42,668 nt of DNA, from positions 1 to 42,668 of the forward strand of contig CALWZK010000015.1 of the NCBI GenBank assembly GCA_944386015.1, in the 5' to 3' direction. The translations under genes and the position numbers were made by a program. The notes under the pieces are model-generated. The model was given only the letters and a program-made list of their open reading frames with translations. It made no database searches and had not been told where the DNA came from. This document shows, one piece after another, positions 14,421 to 22,634 of this stretch; position 1 is the first letter of the stretch; every line of letters begins with the position of its first letter. The DNA comes from an uncultured Faecalibacterium sp. Its GTDB lineage: Bacteria > Bacillota > Clostridia > Oscillospirales > Ruminococcaceae.

Positions 14421-15959
14421 ATGCACCTGTTTTCCCCTGCCCGCCTGGCCCGCCGGGCGGCAGCGGCGGCGCTGGCCTGTCTGCTGCTGGCCGGCTGTTC
14501 CAGGCCTGCGGTCCTGCAGCCCTCTTCTTCGGAGCAGGCCAGTTCTGCCGCCTCATCCGGTGACAGCCAGGCCCAGAACCAGCCCGCCCGGTTTGCCATC
14601 GCCGTCAGCGAGGGGAACTATAACCCCTACCTGACAGCCAACACCCTCACCGAGCAGGTGGCCAGCCTGGTGTTTGAAAAGCTGGTCCGCATCTCCCCCC
14701 GGATGGAGCTGGAGATGCGGCTGGCCGAATCGGTCCAGTCCGCCGGCAATATGGTGACCATCACCCTGCGCAGCGGCTGCACCTTTGCGGACGGCACCCC
14801 CATCACCGCCAATGACGTGGCAGCCAGCCTGCTGGCGGCCAAGGCCAGCAGCTCCTACGCCGGGCGGCTGTCCAACATGACCGGCGCCCAGGCGATGGGG
14901 GACAATGTGGTCCAGCTGACCCTGGCAAGCCCCGACAGCCTGTTCGGCTATCTGCTGGACCTGCCCATCATGAAGGCGGCCGAGGTCAGCGCACCCCAGC
15001 CCACCCCCAGCGGGCGGTACACCTATGGGGCCGAGGAAAACACCCTCACCCGCAACGACCGGGCGCCTTTCCCTGAGGACGGGCCCGGCACCATCTGGCT
15101 GACCCCCGTCAGCGATTACGCCGAGCTGGTGACCCAGCTGGCCATGGGGGACATCAGCTTCTACCTGGCCGAGGAGAGCGCCGCTTCGGCGGTGGCCACC
15201 TCCGAGAGCTATTTCCGCACCAACACCCTGCTGTTCCTGGGGGTGAACAGCGGGTCCAGCAACCCCCTGTGCAGCACCAGCCAGGGCCGGGCGGCCCTCA
15301 GCGCCGCCCTCTTCCGGCAGGACCTGGCCGACCGGTTCGCCAGCGCCAGCCCTGCCCTCGGCGCCCTCAACGGGCTGTATGAATGCGTCCGGGGCCAGCA
15401 GGTGATCTCCTCCGAGGCCGACTCAAACGGCCTGGCCGCCTCCATGGCCGCCCTGGGCTACAGCTGGAACGAGGAATCCGGCCGCTATGAAAACGGCTCC
15501 GGCCAGCCCGCCAGCGTCAATATCCTGGTCTGCGGCAGCTCGGCCGACCGGGTGTATTCCGCCCGGCTGCTCCAGCAGCAGTGGGCCGAAGCGGGGATCG
15601 AAGTCACCCTCACCCAGGCCGACGATTTCTCCGCCTACCTGCAGATGGTACAGGATCGCCAATTTGAACTGTACATCGGTGAAATGAAGTTGTATAATAA
15701 TATTGACCTCTCGCCGTTCTGGAGCGGCAGCGCCCGCTATGGGCTGGCTGTCACCCAGCAGCTGCTGGACGCCTACAATCTGATGCGGGCCGACAGCTCT
15801 GCCGCCGGCGCCTTTGAGGCCCTTTTCGCCGAACAGATGCCCTATATTCCTCTGCTGTGGAGGGGCGGGGTCACCGTTTCCAACCGCCGCACCAGCGGCG
15901 TGGTGTCCAGCGTCAGCGACCTGTACTACTCTCTCGCCAGCCTTTCCCTCACAGAGTAA
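14421..15959 (+). CDS. Family 5 (peptide-type) solute-binding lipoprotein, orphan
   Basis: This is an extracytoplasmic binding protein of an ABC importer. It has a lipoprotein signal peptide with the lipobox LLAGC (Cys26), a Ser/Gln-rich linker, and then the SBP_bac_5 fold: NPYLTANTLTEQVASLVFEKL, FADGTPITANDVAASLLAAK, and LQMVQDRQFELYIGEMKLYN near the C-terminus. The start at 14421 is set by AAAGGAGG and by the signal peptide, giving 512 residues, normal for the family. No permease or ATPase gene is nearby, so it must work with components elsewhere. Near its 3' end (15670-15698) the codons carry a promoter-like sequence pointing at asp23. Confidence 0.9.
   Translation: MHLFSPARLARRAAAAALACLLLAGCSRPAVLQPSSSEQASSAASSGDSQAQNQPARFAIAVSEGNYNPYLTANTLTEQVASLVFEKLVRISPRMELEMRLAESVQSAGNMVTITLRSGCTFADGTPITANDVAASLLAAKASSSYAGRLSNMTGAQAMGDNVVQLTLASPDSLFGYLLDLPIMKAAEVSAPQPTPSGRYTYGAEENTLTRNDRAPFPEDGPGTIWLTPVSDYAELVTQLAMGDISFYLAEESAASAVATSESYFRTNTLLFLGVNSGSSNPLCSTSQGRAALSAALFRQDLADRFASASPALGALNGLYECVRGQQVISSEADSNGLAASMAALGYSWNEESGRYENGSGQPASVNILVCGSSADRVYSARLLQQQWAEAGIEVTLTQADDFSAYLQMVQDRQFELYIGEMKLYNNIDLSPFWSGSARYGLAVTQQLLDAYNLMRADSSAAGAFEALFAEQMPYIPLLWRGGVTVSNRRTSGVVSSVSDLYYSLASLSLTE
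15670..15698 (+). promoter_or_regulatory. Candidate intragenic promoter for asp23-fakA
   Basis: TGTACA (15670-15675), exactly 17 nt, and TATAAT (15693-15698) lie inside the lipoprotein gene, 316 nt before asp23. The codons there (TTG TAT AAT AAT ATT) are unusually A/T-ending for this gene, which fits dual constraint. It is inferred only from pattern. Confidence 0.45.
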
Positions 15960-16013
15960 GCGCAGCACAGCGTTTCAGCATTTCAAATTTCAATCAGAAG
16001 GAGCAGAGCGATT

Positions 16014-16364
16014 ATGATCACTACGCATTTTCCCTTGGGCGATGTCCGCTTTTCCGCCGAGTACTTCTCGACGCTGGTAGGCGAAGCCGCCAAGAGCTGC
16101 TACGGTGTGGCCGCCATGGCCCCCCGGGGTGTGGCCGATACGGTCAAGAGCCTGGTGCGCGGCGAGGATTTCGCTGAAAAAGGCGTCCGCGTCACCTCTG
16201 AAAACGGCCGCCTGGTCATCGAAATCCACATCGCTGTCGGCTATGGGCTGAATATTTCCACCGCTGCCCAGAGCATTACCCACCGCGTACAGGACGAAGT
16301 CGAACACGCCACCGGCCTGCGTGTGGCCCGGGTGATCGTGTCGGTGGACGACGTGATTGCCTGA
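16014..16364 (+). CDS. Asp23/Gls24 family envelope stress protein
   Basis: This 116-residue protein has the Asp23 pattern: an N-terminal beta region (THFPLGDVRFSAEYFSTLVG), CYGVAAMAPRGVADTVKSL, then IVIEIHIAVGYGLNI-like and VARVIVSVDDV strands. It corresponds to the B. subtilis YloU class, placed next to the fatty acid kinase FakA in many Firmicutes and peripheral to the membrane in staphylococci. The start ATG at 16014 follows AGAAGGAG. The downstream gene begins 56 nt after its stop, with no terminator between them. Confidence 0.93.
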   Translation: MITTHFPLGDVRFSAEYFSTLVGEAAKSCYGVAAMAPRGVADTVKSLVRGEDFAEKGVRVTSENGRLVIEIHIAVGYGLNISTAAQSITHRVQDEVEHATGLRVARVIVSVDDVIA

Positions 16365-16420
16365 TCAAAACCAACACAACTCCCCGGGTGCGCCCGTGGG
16401 CTGACAAGGAGTAAAAAGCA

Positions 16421-18127
16421 ATGATTAGTGGTAAAATTCTGCGTGACGCCATCATCTCAGGCGCAAACAACATCAACAACCAGCGCTCCCGCGTGGACGA
16501 GCTGAACGTCTTCCCTGTGCCGGACGGCGACACCGGCACCAACATGGGGATGACGGTGGGCGCGGCCGTCCGGGAGCTGGAAGCCCTGAGTGCTGACTGC
16601 ACGGTGGGTGAAGCCGCCAAGACCGCTGCTTCCGCCATGCTGCGGGGTGCCCGCGGCAACTCGGGCGTCATCACCAGCCTGCTGTTCCGGGGCTTCTCCA
16701 AGGCCCTGGAGGGCAAGAAGGAGGCCGGCGCCGAGGATCTGGTCAGCGCCCTGGAAAAGGGCGTCCAGGCCGCATACAAGGCCGTCATGAAGCCCACCGA
16801 GGGCACCATCCTGACGGTGGCCCGCATCGCCTCGGAGGAGGCACGGGCCAGCAAGATCGCCGATGTGCCCGAGCTGTGGGATCTGGTGCTGTCCGCCGGC
16901 CAGCGGGCCCTGGACAACACCCCCAACCAGCTGCCTGTCCTGAAGAAGGCCGGCGTGGTGGATGCCGGGGGCCAGGGCATCATGATCATCTTTGAAGGCA
17001 TGGGCAAGGTGTTCCACGGCGAGGACGTCATCCCCGCCGCCGAGGGCACCCAGAACAAGGCCAAGCTGTCCACCGCCAACGCAGGCCGCGGCGTCTTCAC
17101 CGACGACCTGATGAAGGTGGAGGACATCAAGAACGGCTACTGCACCCAGTTCCTGATCCACAAGGAGGACGGCGCCAGCGCCGCCAAGATCCGTGCCTTT
17201 GCCGAGTCCAACGGCGACAGCGTGGTCTGCATCGAGGACGACGACGTCATCAACCTCCACGTCCACACCGCCGACCCCGGCAAGATCCTCACCGAGGCCA
17301 TCAAGTACGGCTATCTGACCAACTTCAAGATCGAGAACATGCACGAGCAGTTCCTGGCCCGCCAGAAGCAGGGCAAGAGCCTGGAAAAGCAGGCCGAGGC
17401 CGAGCAGAAGCAGCGGGTGTCCGACGCCATCGCCAGCGAGTTCGTCTACGCCGCCGTGGATCCCAGCCGCGACTACGGCTTTGTGGCTGTGGCTGCCGGC
17501 GAGGGCCTGAAGGCCGTCTTCACCGACCTGTCGGTGGACGCTGTTGTCTCGGGCGGCCAGACCATGAACCCCGCCACCGAGGACATCCTGGCCGCCGTCC
17601 AGAGCGTCCCCGCCAAGACCGTCTTTGTGCTGCCCAACAACAAGAACATCATCATGGCCGCCGAGCAGGCTGAAAAGCTGGCCGACCGCCGTGTGGTGGT
17701 CCTGCCCACCCGGACCATTCCCATGGGCATCACCGCCATGCTGAACTTTGACCCCACCGCCTCGGTGGAGACCAACACCATCAACATGATGAAGGCTGCC
17801 GACAATGTGTCCACCGGCCTCATCACCTACGCCGCCCGGGACAGCGAGTACGACGGCCGCAAGATCCGCAAGGGCGAGATCATGTCCCTGGAAAACGGCA
17901 AGATCGTCGCCACCTCCAATGACCTGACCAAGGCCACCTATCGCCTGGCCCGCAGCATGTGCAAGAAGGACACCAGCTTTGTGACCATCATCTCGGGCTG
18001 CGACGTCAGCGACGAGGACGCCGAGCGCACCACCGAGATCGTCAAGGCCAAGTGCCCCAGCCATGTGGAAGTCAGCCACATCCGGGGCGGCCAGCCGGTC
18101 TACTATTATATGATCAGCGTCGAGTAA
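16421..18127 (+). CDS. fakA: Fatty acid kinase catalytic subunit FakA (DAK2/DegV-like)
   Basis: FakA phosphorylates acyl groups carried by FakB (DegV-family) proteins, feeding exogenous fatty acids into phospholipid synthesis. The 568-residue protein has the DhaL/DAK2 nucleotide domain at the N-terminus with the metal-binding PVPDGDTGTNM (Asp35, Asp37), ARGNSGVITSLLFRG, and VDAGGQGIMII, followed by the FakA middle and C-terminal domains (FVLPNNKNI, MGITAMLNFDP). AAGGAG precedes the ATG at 16421. It pairs with Asp23 as YloU-YloV do in Bacillus. No fakB is in the window. Confidence 0.95.
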   Translation: MISGKILRDAIISGANNINNQRSRVDELNVFPVPDGDTGTNMGMTVGAAVRELEALSADCTVGEAAKTAASAMLRGARGNSGVITSLLFRGFSKALEGKKEAGAEDLVSALEKGVQAAYKAVMKPTEGTILTVARIASEEARASKIADVPELWDLVLSAGQRALDNTPNQLPVLKKAGVVDAGGQGIMIIFEGMGKVFHGEDVIPAAEGTQNKAKLSTANAGRGVFTDDLMKVEDIKNGYCTQFLIHKEDGASAAKIRAFAESNGDSVVCIEDDDVINLHVHTADPGKILTEAIKYGYLTNFKIENMHEQFLARQKQGKSLEKQAEAEQKQRVSDAIASEFVYAAVDPSRDYGFVAVAAGEGLKAVFTDLSVDAVVSGGQTMNPATEDILAAVQSVPAKTVFVLPNNKNIIMAAEQAEKLADRRVVVLPTRTIPMGITAMLNFDPTASVETNTINMMKAADNVSTGLITYAARDSEYDGRKIRKGEIMSLENGKIVATSNDLTKATYRLARSMCKKDTSFVTIISGCDVSDEDAERTTEIVKAKCPSHVEVSHIRGGQPVYYYMISVE

Positions 18128-18152
18128 GCCGACCGGCAGCGGGGATTGGTTA

Positions 18153-18181
18153 TTGACAAAACTTCCCGCGTCTCCTATAAT
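18153..18181 (+). promoter_or_regulatory. Consensus promoter for the riboswitch-ATPase transcript
   Basis: A perfect TTGACA (18153-18158), 17-nt spacer and perfect TATAAT (18176-18181) start 26 nt after the fakA stop. This is the strongest promoter sequence in the window, consistent with control by premature termination downstream. Confidence 0.92.
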
Positions 18182-18188
18182 GGGAGGC

Positions 18189-18290
18189 ACATGAGGGAGT
18201 AATTCCGCGCACCACAGGCGCGAGGCCGGCCCGTCAGGACGACCCATTGCAGATGGGTTCGGGCAGCTTTTGATAGAATGAGACTCATGC
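18189..18290 (+). ncRNA. yybP-ykoY (Mn2+) riboswitch aptamer
   Basis: The leader shows the expected plan. The 5' P1 strand ATGAG (18191-18195) runs straight into the conserved GGGAGTA loop. Then come a GCGC hairpin, a second helix CCCAT/ATGGG, and the closing GAATGAGACTCAT with P1 3' strand CTCAT (18284-18288). yybP-ykoY elements sense Mn2+ and control Mn efflux systems, including P-type ATPases, matching the downstream gene. The P1 3' strand is also the 5' arm of the terminator, so ligand-stabilised P1 should prevent termination and turn expression on. Identity rests on motif and context; no covariance score was computed. Confidence 0.8.
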
Positions 18291-18321
18291 ATCGGAGGGA
18301 CTTCCGGTGCATGAGTTTTTT
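18284..18321 (+). terminator. Riboswitch expression-platform terminator
   Basis: CTCATGCATCGG (from 18284) pairs with CCGGTGCATGAG (ending 18315), followed by TTTTTT. It shares CTCAT with the aptamer P1 helix, so terminator and P1 are mutually exclusive. Confidence 0.88.
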
Positions 18322-18377
18322 GTTTTATCAGGCTAACCGGCATTTTGTCCCCATGGAACTGTAAGAGGAGTAATGGC

Positions 18378-21029
18378 ATGAAACAAGAGTATGTGCAAAC
18401 CCCGCAGGAGCTGCTGGCCCAGCTGGAATCCACCCCGGAGGGCCTCAGCAGCCGGGAGGCCGCTGCGCGGCTGGAAAAGTACGGCCCCAACAAGCTGAAG
18501 GACGCCGAGAAGCCCACCCTGCTTCAGCGGTTCATCGAACAGCTGAAAGACCCCATGCTGATCATCCTGATCATCGCGGCGGCGGTGTCGGCGGTGACCA
18601 ACTTCATCTCCCACGAGAGCTTCGCCGAGGTGTTCATCATCCTGATCGTGGTGCTGCTGAACGCGGTGCTGGGCGTGTTCCAGGAGAGCAAGGCCGAGGC
18701 CGCCATCGAGGCCCTGCAGACCATGACCGCCGCCACCTGCAAGGTGCTGCGGGACGGCAAACAGACAGCCCTCCACAGCGATGAGCTGGTGCCCGGCGAC
18801 GTGGTGCTGCTGGAGGCCGGCGACGCCGTCCCCGCAGACGGCCGTCTGCTGGAGAGCGCCAGCCTCAAAATTGAGGAGGCCGCCCTCACCGGCGAAAGCG
18901 TGCCGGTAAACAAGATCATCGACGCCCTGGGCCTGGGCAAGGGCCAGGAGGATGTGCCTCTGGGCGACCGGAAAAACATGTGCTATATGGGCTCCACCGT
19001 GGTCTATGGCCGCGGCAAGGCCCTGATCACCCGCACCGGCATGGACACCGAGATGGGCAAGATTGCCGGCGCCCTGGCCAGCACCGACCAGGAGCAGACC
19101 CCGCTGCAGCGGCAGCTGGAACAGCTCAGCGGCGTGCTGTCCAAGCTGGTGCTGGGCATCTGCCTGTTCATCTTTGTGTTTGACCTGATTGTGGCCGGCT
19201 CCTTCACCCTGGATTCGGTGCTGTCCACCTTCATGGTGGCAGTGTCCCTGGCTGTGGCCGCCATCCCCGAGGGCCTGGCCACCGTGGTGACGGTGGTTCT
19301 GTCCATCGGCGTCACCAACATGAGCAAGCGCAACGCGGTGATCCGCCGGCTCACCGCCGTGGAAACCCTGGGCTGCACCCAGGTGATCTGCTCGGACAAG
19401 ACCGGCACCCTGACCCAGAACAAGATGACGGTGGTCCGGCACCTGGGCGAGACTGCCCCCCTGGCCACCGCCATGGCCCTGTGCAACGACGCCATCCTGA
19501 ACGACCAGGGCCAGGCCGAGGGCGAGCCCACCGAAGCTGCCCTGGTGAACTTTGCCGCCAAGGAGGGCCTGCCCAAGGGCCAGCTCTCCGCCGCAGAGCC
19601 CCGTGTGGACGAGGCGCCCTTTGATTCTTCCCGCAAGATGATGAGCACCATCCACGCCTCGGGCAGCGGCTATGTCCAGTACACCAAGGGCGCCCCTGAC
19701 GAGATCCTCAAGCGGTGCACCAGCTATCTGGAAAACGGCAAAGTGCTGCCCATGACCGACGACAAGCGGGCCGAGTTCCTGAAGGCCAACAAGGAGATGG
19801 CCGACCAGGCCCTCCGCGTGCTGGCCGCCGCCAAGCGGGAATGGGCCGAAAAGCCCGCCAGCAACGAGCCCGCCTTCCTGGAGCAGGATCTGTGCTTTGT
19901 GGGCCTTACCGGCATGATTGACCCGGTGCGCCCCGAGGTGAAACCCGCCATCCAGGAGTGCCGTGAGGCCGGCATCCGCCCGGTGATGATCACCGGCGAC
20001 CACAAGGACACCGCCGTGGCCATCGCCAAGGAGCTGGGCATCATCACCAACGCCAGCCAGGCCATCACCGGCGCCGAGCTGGACAAGATCCCCGACAGCG
20101 AGATCGGCCAGGCCGTCAAGAAGTACGGCGTCTATGCCCGTGTGCAGCCTGAGCACAAGGTGCGGATTGTCACCGCCTGGAAGTCCAACGGCGCCATCAC
20201 CGCCATGACCGGCGACGGCGTCAACGATGCCCCCTCCATCAAGGCCGCCGACATCGGCGTGGGCATGGGCATCACCGGCACCGACGTCACCAAGAATGTG
20301 GCAGACATGGTGCTGTCCGACGACAACTTTGCCACCATCGTGGGGGCCGTGGAGGAGGGCCGCCGGATCTACGCCAACATCCGCAAGGCCATCCAGTTCC
20401 TGCTGGCCTCCAACATGAGCGAGGTGCTGGGCGTGTTCTGCGCCACCCTGCTGGGCTTCACCCTGCTCAACCCCGTCCACCTGCTGTTCATCAACCTGAT
20501 CACCGACTGCTTCCCCGCGCTGGCGCTGGGCATGGAGCAGGGCGAGGCCGACATCATGAAGCGCAAGCCCCGCAACTCGAAGGACGGCATCTTTGCCGGC
20601 GGGCTGGGCTTCGACATCGCCTACCAGGGCCTGCTGATCTCGGTCATCACCCTGGCCTCCTATATCATCGGCCACTGCATGGAAGTGGGCTACTTTGAGA
20701 TGCCCCACGGCGTCAGCGACGACGGCATGACCATGGCCTTCCTGACCATGAGCATGTGCGAGATCTTCCACAGCTTCAATATGCGCAGCCAGCGCAAGAG
20801 CGTCTTTACCCTGCACACCCACAACAAGGTGCTGTGGGGCGCCATGCTGGGCAGCCTGGTGCTGACCACCATCGTGCTGGAAGTGCCCTTCGTGGCCGAT
20901 ATGTTTGGCTTCACCCCCGTGGACCTGAACGAGTACCTGGTCGCTCTGGTTCTGGCTTTCCTAGTCATCCCCATCGTGGAGATCGTCAAGGCCATCCAGC
21001 GCGCTGTCTCCAAGTCCAAGGCCGCCTGA
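18378..21029 (+). CDS. P2A-type cation-transporting ATPase (probable Mn2+/Ca2+ exporter)
   Basis: This 883-residue P-type ATPase has the actuator LTGESVPV (TGES 171-174), phosphorylation site DKTGTLTQ (Asp340), ITGDH, and hinge TGDGVNDAP (611-617), with ten predicted membrane spans. Transport-site residues resemble SERCA-type pumps: PEGL in M4, SNMSEV in M5, and NLITD in M6 (Asn, Thr and Asp kept). It is therefore type IIA, exporting Ca2+ or Mn2+. The upstream Mn2+-type riboswitch favours Mn2+ as physiological substrate (inference). The ATG at 18378 follows GAGGAG; in-frame codons further upstream lie in the leader. A terminator follows. Confidence 0.95.
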   Translation: MKQEYVQTPQELLAQLESTPEGLSSREAAARLEKYGPNKLKDAEKPTLLQRFIEQLKDPMLIILIIAAAVSAVTNFISHESFAEVFIILIVVLLNAVLGVFQESKAEAAIEALQTMTAATCKVLRDGKQTALHSDELVPGDVVLLEAGDAVPADGRLLESASLKIEEAALTGESVPVNKIIDALGLGKGQEDVPLGDRKNMCYMGSTVVYGRGKALITRTGMDTEMGKIAGALASTDQEQTPLQRQLEQLSGVLSKLVLGICLFIFVFDLIVAGSFTLDSVLSTFMVAVSLAVAAIPEGLATVVTVVLSIGVTNMSKRNAVIRRLTAVETLGCTQVICSDKTGTLTQNKMTVVRHLGETAPLATAMALCNDAILNDQGQAEGEPTEAALVNFAAKEGLPKGQLSAAEPRVDEAPFDSSRKMMSTIHASGSGYVQYTKGAPDEILKRCTSYLENGKVLPMTDDKRAEFLKANKEMADQALRVLAAAKREWAEKPASNEPAFLEQDLCFVGLTGMIDPVRPEVKPAIQECREAGIRPVMITGDHKDTAVAIAKELGIITNASQAITGAELDKIPDSEIGQAVKKYGVYARVQPEHKVRIVTAWKSNGAITAMTGDGVNDAPSIKAADIGVGMGITGTDVTKNVADMVLSDDNFATIVGAVEEGRRIYANIRKAIQFLLASNMSEVLGVFCATLLGFTLLNPVHLLFINLITDCFPALALGMEQGEADIMKRKPRNSKDGIFAGGLGFDIAYQGLLISVITLASYIIGHCMEVGYFEMPHGVSDDGMTMAFLTMSMCEIFHSFNMRSQRKSVFTLHTHNKVLWGAMLGSLVLTTIVLEVPFVADMFGFTPVDLNEYLVALVLAFLVIPIVEIVKAIQRAVSKSKAA

Positions 21030-21069
21030 ACCGCGCTTTTTCCCGCCGCGCAGCTTTGACAATGCAACA

Positions 21070-21114
21070 ACGGGCCTGTGTTCCCCCTTTTTGGCTGGGG
21101 CGCAGGCCCGTTTT
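21070..21114 (+). terminator. Terminator after the P-type ATPase
   Basis: ACGGGCCTG (21070-21078) pairs with CAGGCCCGT (21103-21111) around a 24-nt loop, followed by TTTC. Confidence 0.7.
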
Positions 21115-21202
21115 CTAAAGCGGCGATGTGGAAACAGAAAAAATTTCAGCCAAATCTATCCAAAAAGCAAAAAAATCCCCTTCCCTTTTGGTTATTTCCT
21201 GC

Positions 21203-21266
21203 TATACTATGGGGTGTCCGGACAAGTCAGTTTTTTGAACAAAACGTCCTGCCCGGACGGTCCCCA
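21203..21266 (+). promoter_or_regulatory. ktrB extended -10 promoter and structured leader
   Basis: An extended -10 box, TGC TATACT (TATACT 21203-21208), lies about 115 nt before ktrB. The transcript would immediately form a long-range stem: TGGGG-T-GTCCGG (21210-21221) with CCGGAC-GGT-CCCCA (21253-21266), enclosing a 31-nt loop. A second hairpin, GCGGCC...GGGCCGC (about 21280-21301), sits before the Shine-Dalgarno. No known riboswitch class is recognised. Confidence 0.5.
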
Positions 21267-21321
21267 GTCTTAAATGGCGCGGCCTGCCCCGGCGGGCCGC
21301 AGCGGCAAGCAAGGAGATTTT

Positions 21322-22620
21322 ATGTTTGAGTTCATCAAAAAGCAGTCGCCGGTGCGGGTCATTGCCCTGGGCTTTGCACTGGTGATCCTGCTGGGGTCGG
21401 TGCTGCTCATCATGCCTTTCAGCGTACAGGAAGGCGTGGACGTGGCCTACATCGACACCCTGTACACCTCCACCAGCGCGGTCTGCGTCACCGGCCTGAT
21501 CGCGACGGATGCAGGCGACACCTTCACCTTTGTAGGGCAGCTGATCCTGGCGGCCCTCATCCAGGTGGGCGGCCTGGGCGTCACTTCGGTGGGCGCGGGC
21601 ATCATCCTGGCCATGGGCCGCAAGATCAACCTGAAGGAGCGCAGCGTCCTGCAGGAAGCCCTGAACCTGGATTCGGCCCAGGGCATCCTGCGCTTTCTAA
21701 AAAGCATCTTCCTGATGACCCTCTGCTTTGAGGGCGCGGGCGCAGCGCTCAGCTTCCTGGTGTTCGTGCAGGATTATCCGCCCCTGCGCGCCCTGTGGAT
21801 CAGCATCTTCCACTCGGTGGCAGCCTTCAACAACTCGGGCTTCGACATCCTGGGCAACTACCAGAACCTGATCCCCTACCGTGACAACGTCCCCCTGAAC
21901 CTCATCACCTGCGGGCTCATCATCTTCGGCGGCATCGGCTTTTTGGTCATCCGGGATGTGCTGCACAACCGCTTCCGCTGGAAGAAGTTCTCGATGCACA
22001 CCAAGGTGGTCATCAGCGTCAGCGCCGTGCTGATCGTGGTGGGCGCCATCCTGCTCAAGCTGACCGAGAACATCACCTGGCTGGGCGCTTTCTTCCACAG
22101 CGTTTCGGCCCGTACCGCCGGCTTCTCCACCTACCCTCTGGGCGAGTTCAACAGCGCCGGCCTGCTGGTGCTGATCGTGCTGATGTTCATCGGCGCTTCG
22201 CCCGGATCGACCGGCGGCGGCATCAAGACCAGCACCTTCTTCGTCCTGCTGCAGGGCATCAAGTCCGCCGCCACCAACCGGGGCGAAAAAGCCTTCCGCT
22301 ACTCCATCCCCTCCGGCGCTTTCCGCAAGGCGGCGGTCATCACCCTGATCGCCGTCAGCGTGGTGCTGACCGGCACCTGGCTGCTGCTGGTCTTTGAGCC
22401 CCAGCTGCGGCTGGTGGACGCCCTGTTCGAAATCACCAGCGCCTTCGGCACGGTGGGCCTTTCCACCGGCATCACCACCACGCTGGGCGTGCCCGCCAAG
22501 CTGGTGTCCATCCTTATCATGTACATCGGCCGCCTTGGCCCGCTGACCATCGCCTCGGTCTGGTATTTCGACAAGGGCGAGCGCGTCAGCTACCCCGAAG
22601 GCAACATCGCCATCGGTTGA
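21322..22620 (+). CDS. ktrB: K+ uptake membrane subunit KtrB (TrkH/KtrB family)
   Basis: KtrB is the channel-like subunit of a K+ importer. The 432-residue protein shows four pore repeats with filter-type motifs: TSAVCVTGL, FNNSGFD, SARTAGF and SAFGTVGLSTG, each followed by a hydrophobic helix, plus the GASPGSTGGGIKTST loop after the third. The ATG at 21322 follows AAGGAG at 5 nt. ktrA begins 14 nt after its stop, so the pair is co-transcribed and should assemble in the membrane with the cytosolic KtrA ring. Confidence 0.95.
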   Translation: MFEFIKKQSPVRVIALGFALVILLGSVLLIMPFSVQEGVDVAYIDTLYTSTSAVCVTGLIATDAGDTFTFVGQLILAALIQVGGLGVTSVGAGIILAMGRKINLKERSVLQEALNLDSAQGILRFLKSIFLMTLCFEGAGAALSFLVFVQDYPPLRALWISIFHSVAAFNNSGFDILGNYQNLIPYRDNVPLNLITCGLIIFGGIGFLVIRDVLHNRFRWKKFSMHTKVVISVSAVLIVVGAILLKLTENITWLGAFFHSVSARTAGFSTYPLGEFNSAGLLVLIVLMFIGASPGSTGGGIKTSTFFVLLQGIKSAATNRGEKAFRYSIPSGAFRKAAVITLIAVSVVLTGTWLLLVFEPQLRLVDALFEITSAFGTVGLSTGITTTLGVPAKLVSILIMYIGRLGPLTIASVWYFDKGERVSYPEGNIAIG

Positions 22621-22634
22621 CAGGAGGAAACAAA

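Noticed and set aside
16457-18517. Long minus-strand open frame opposite fakA
   Set aside because: It is antisense to a well-conserved gene and has the same low-complexity shadow composition.
18333-20822. Long minus-strand open frame opposite the P-type ATPase
   Set aside because: Shadow frame rich in Gly/His/Val with no initiation signal; it would cross the riboswitch region.
21209-21321. c-di-AMP (ydaO-type) riboswitch for ktrB
   Set aside because: The leader is structured, but I do not see the conserved core of that class, and the leader is rather short for it.
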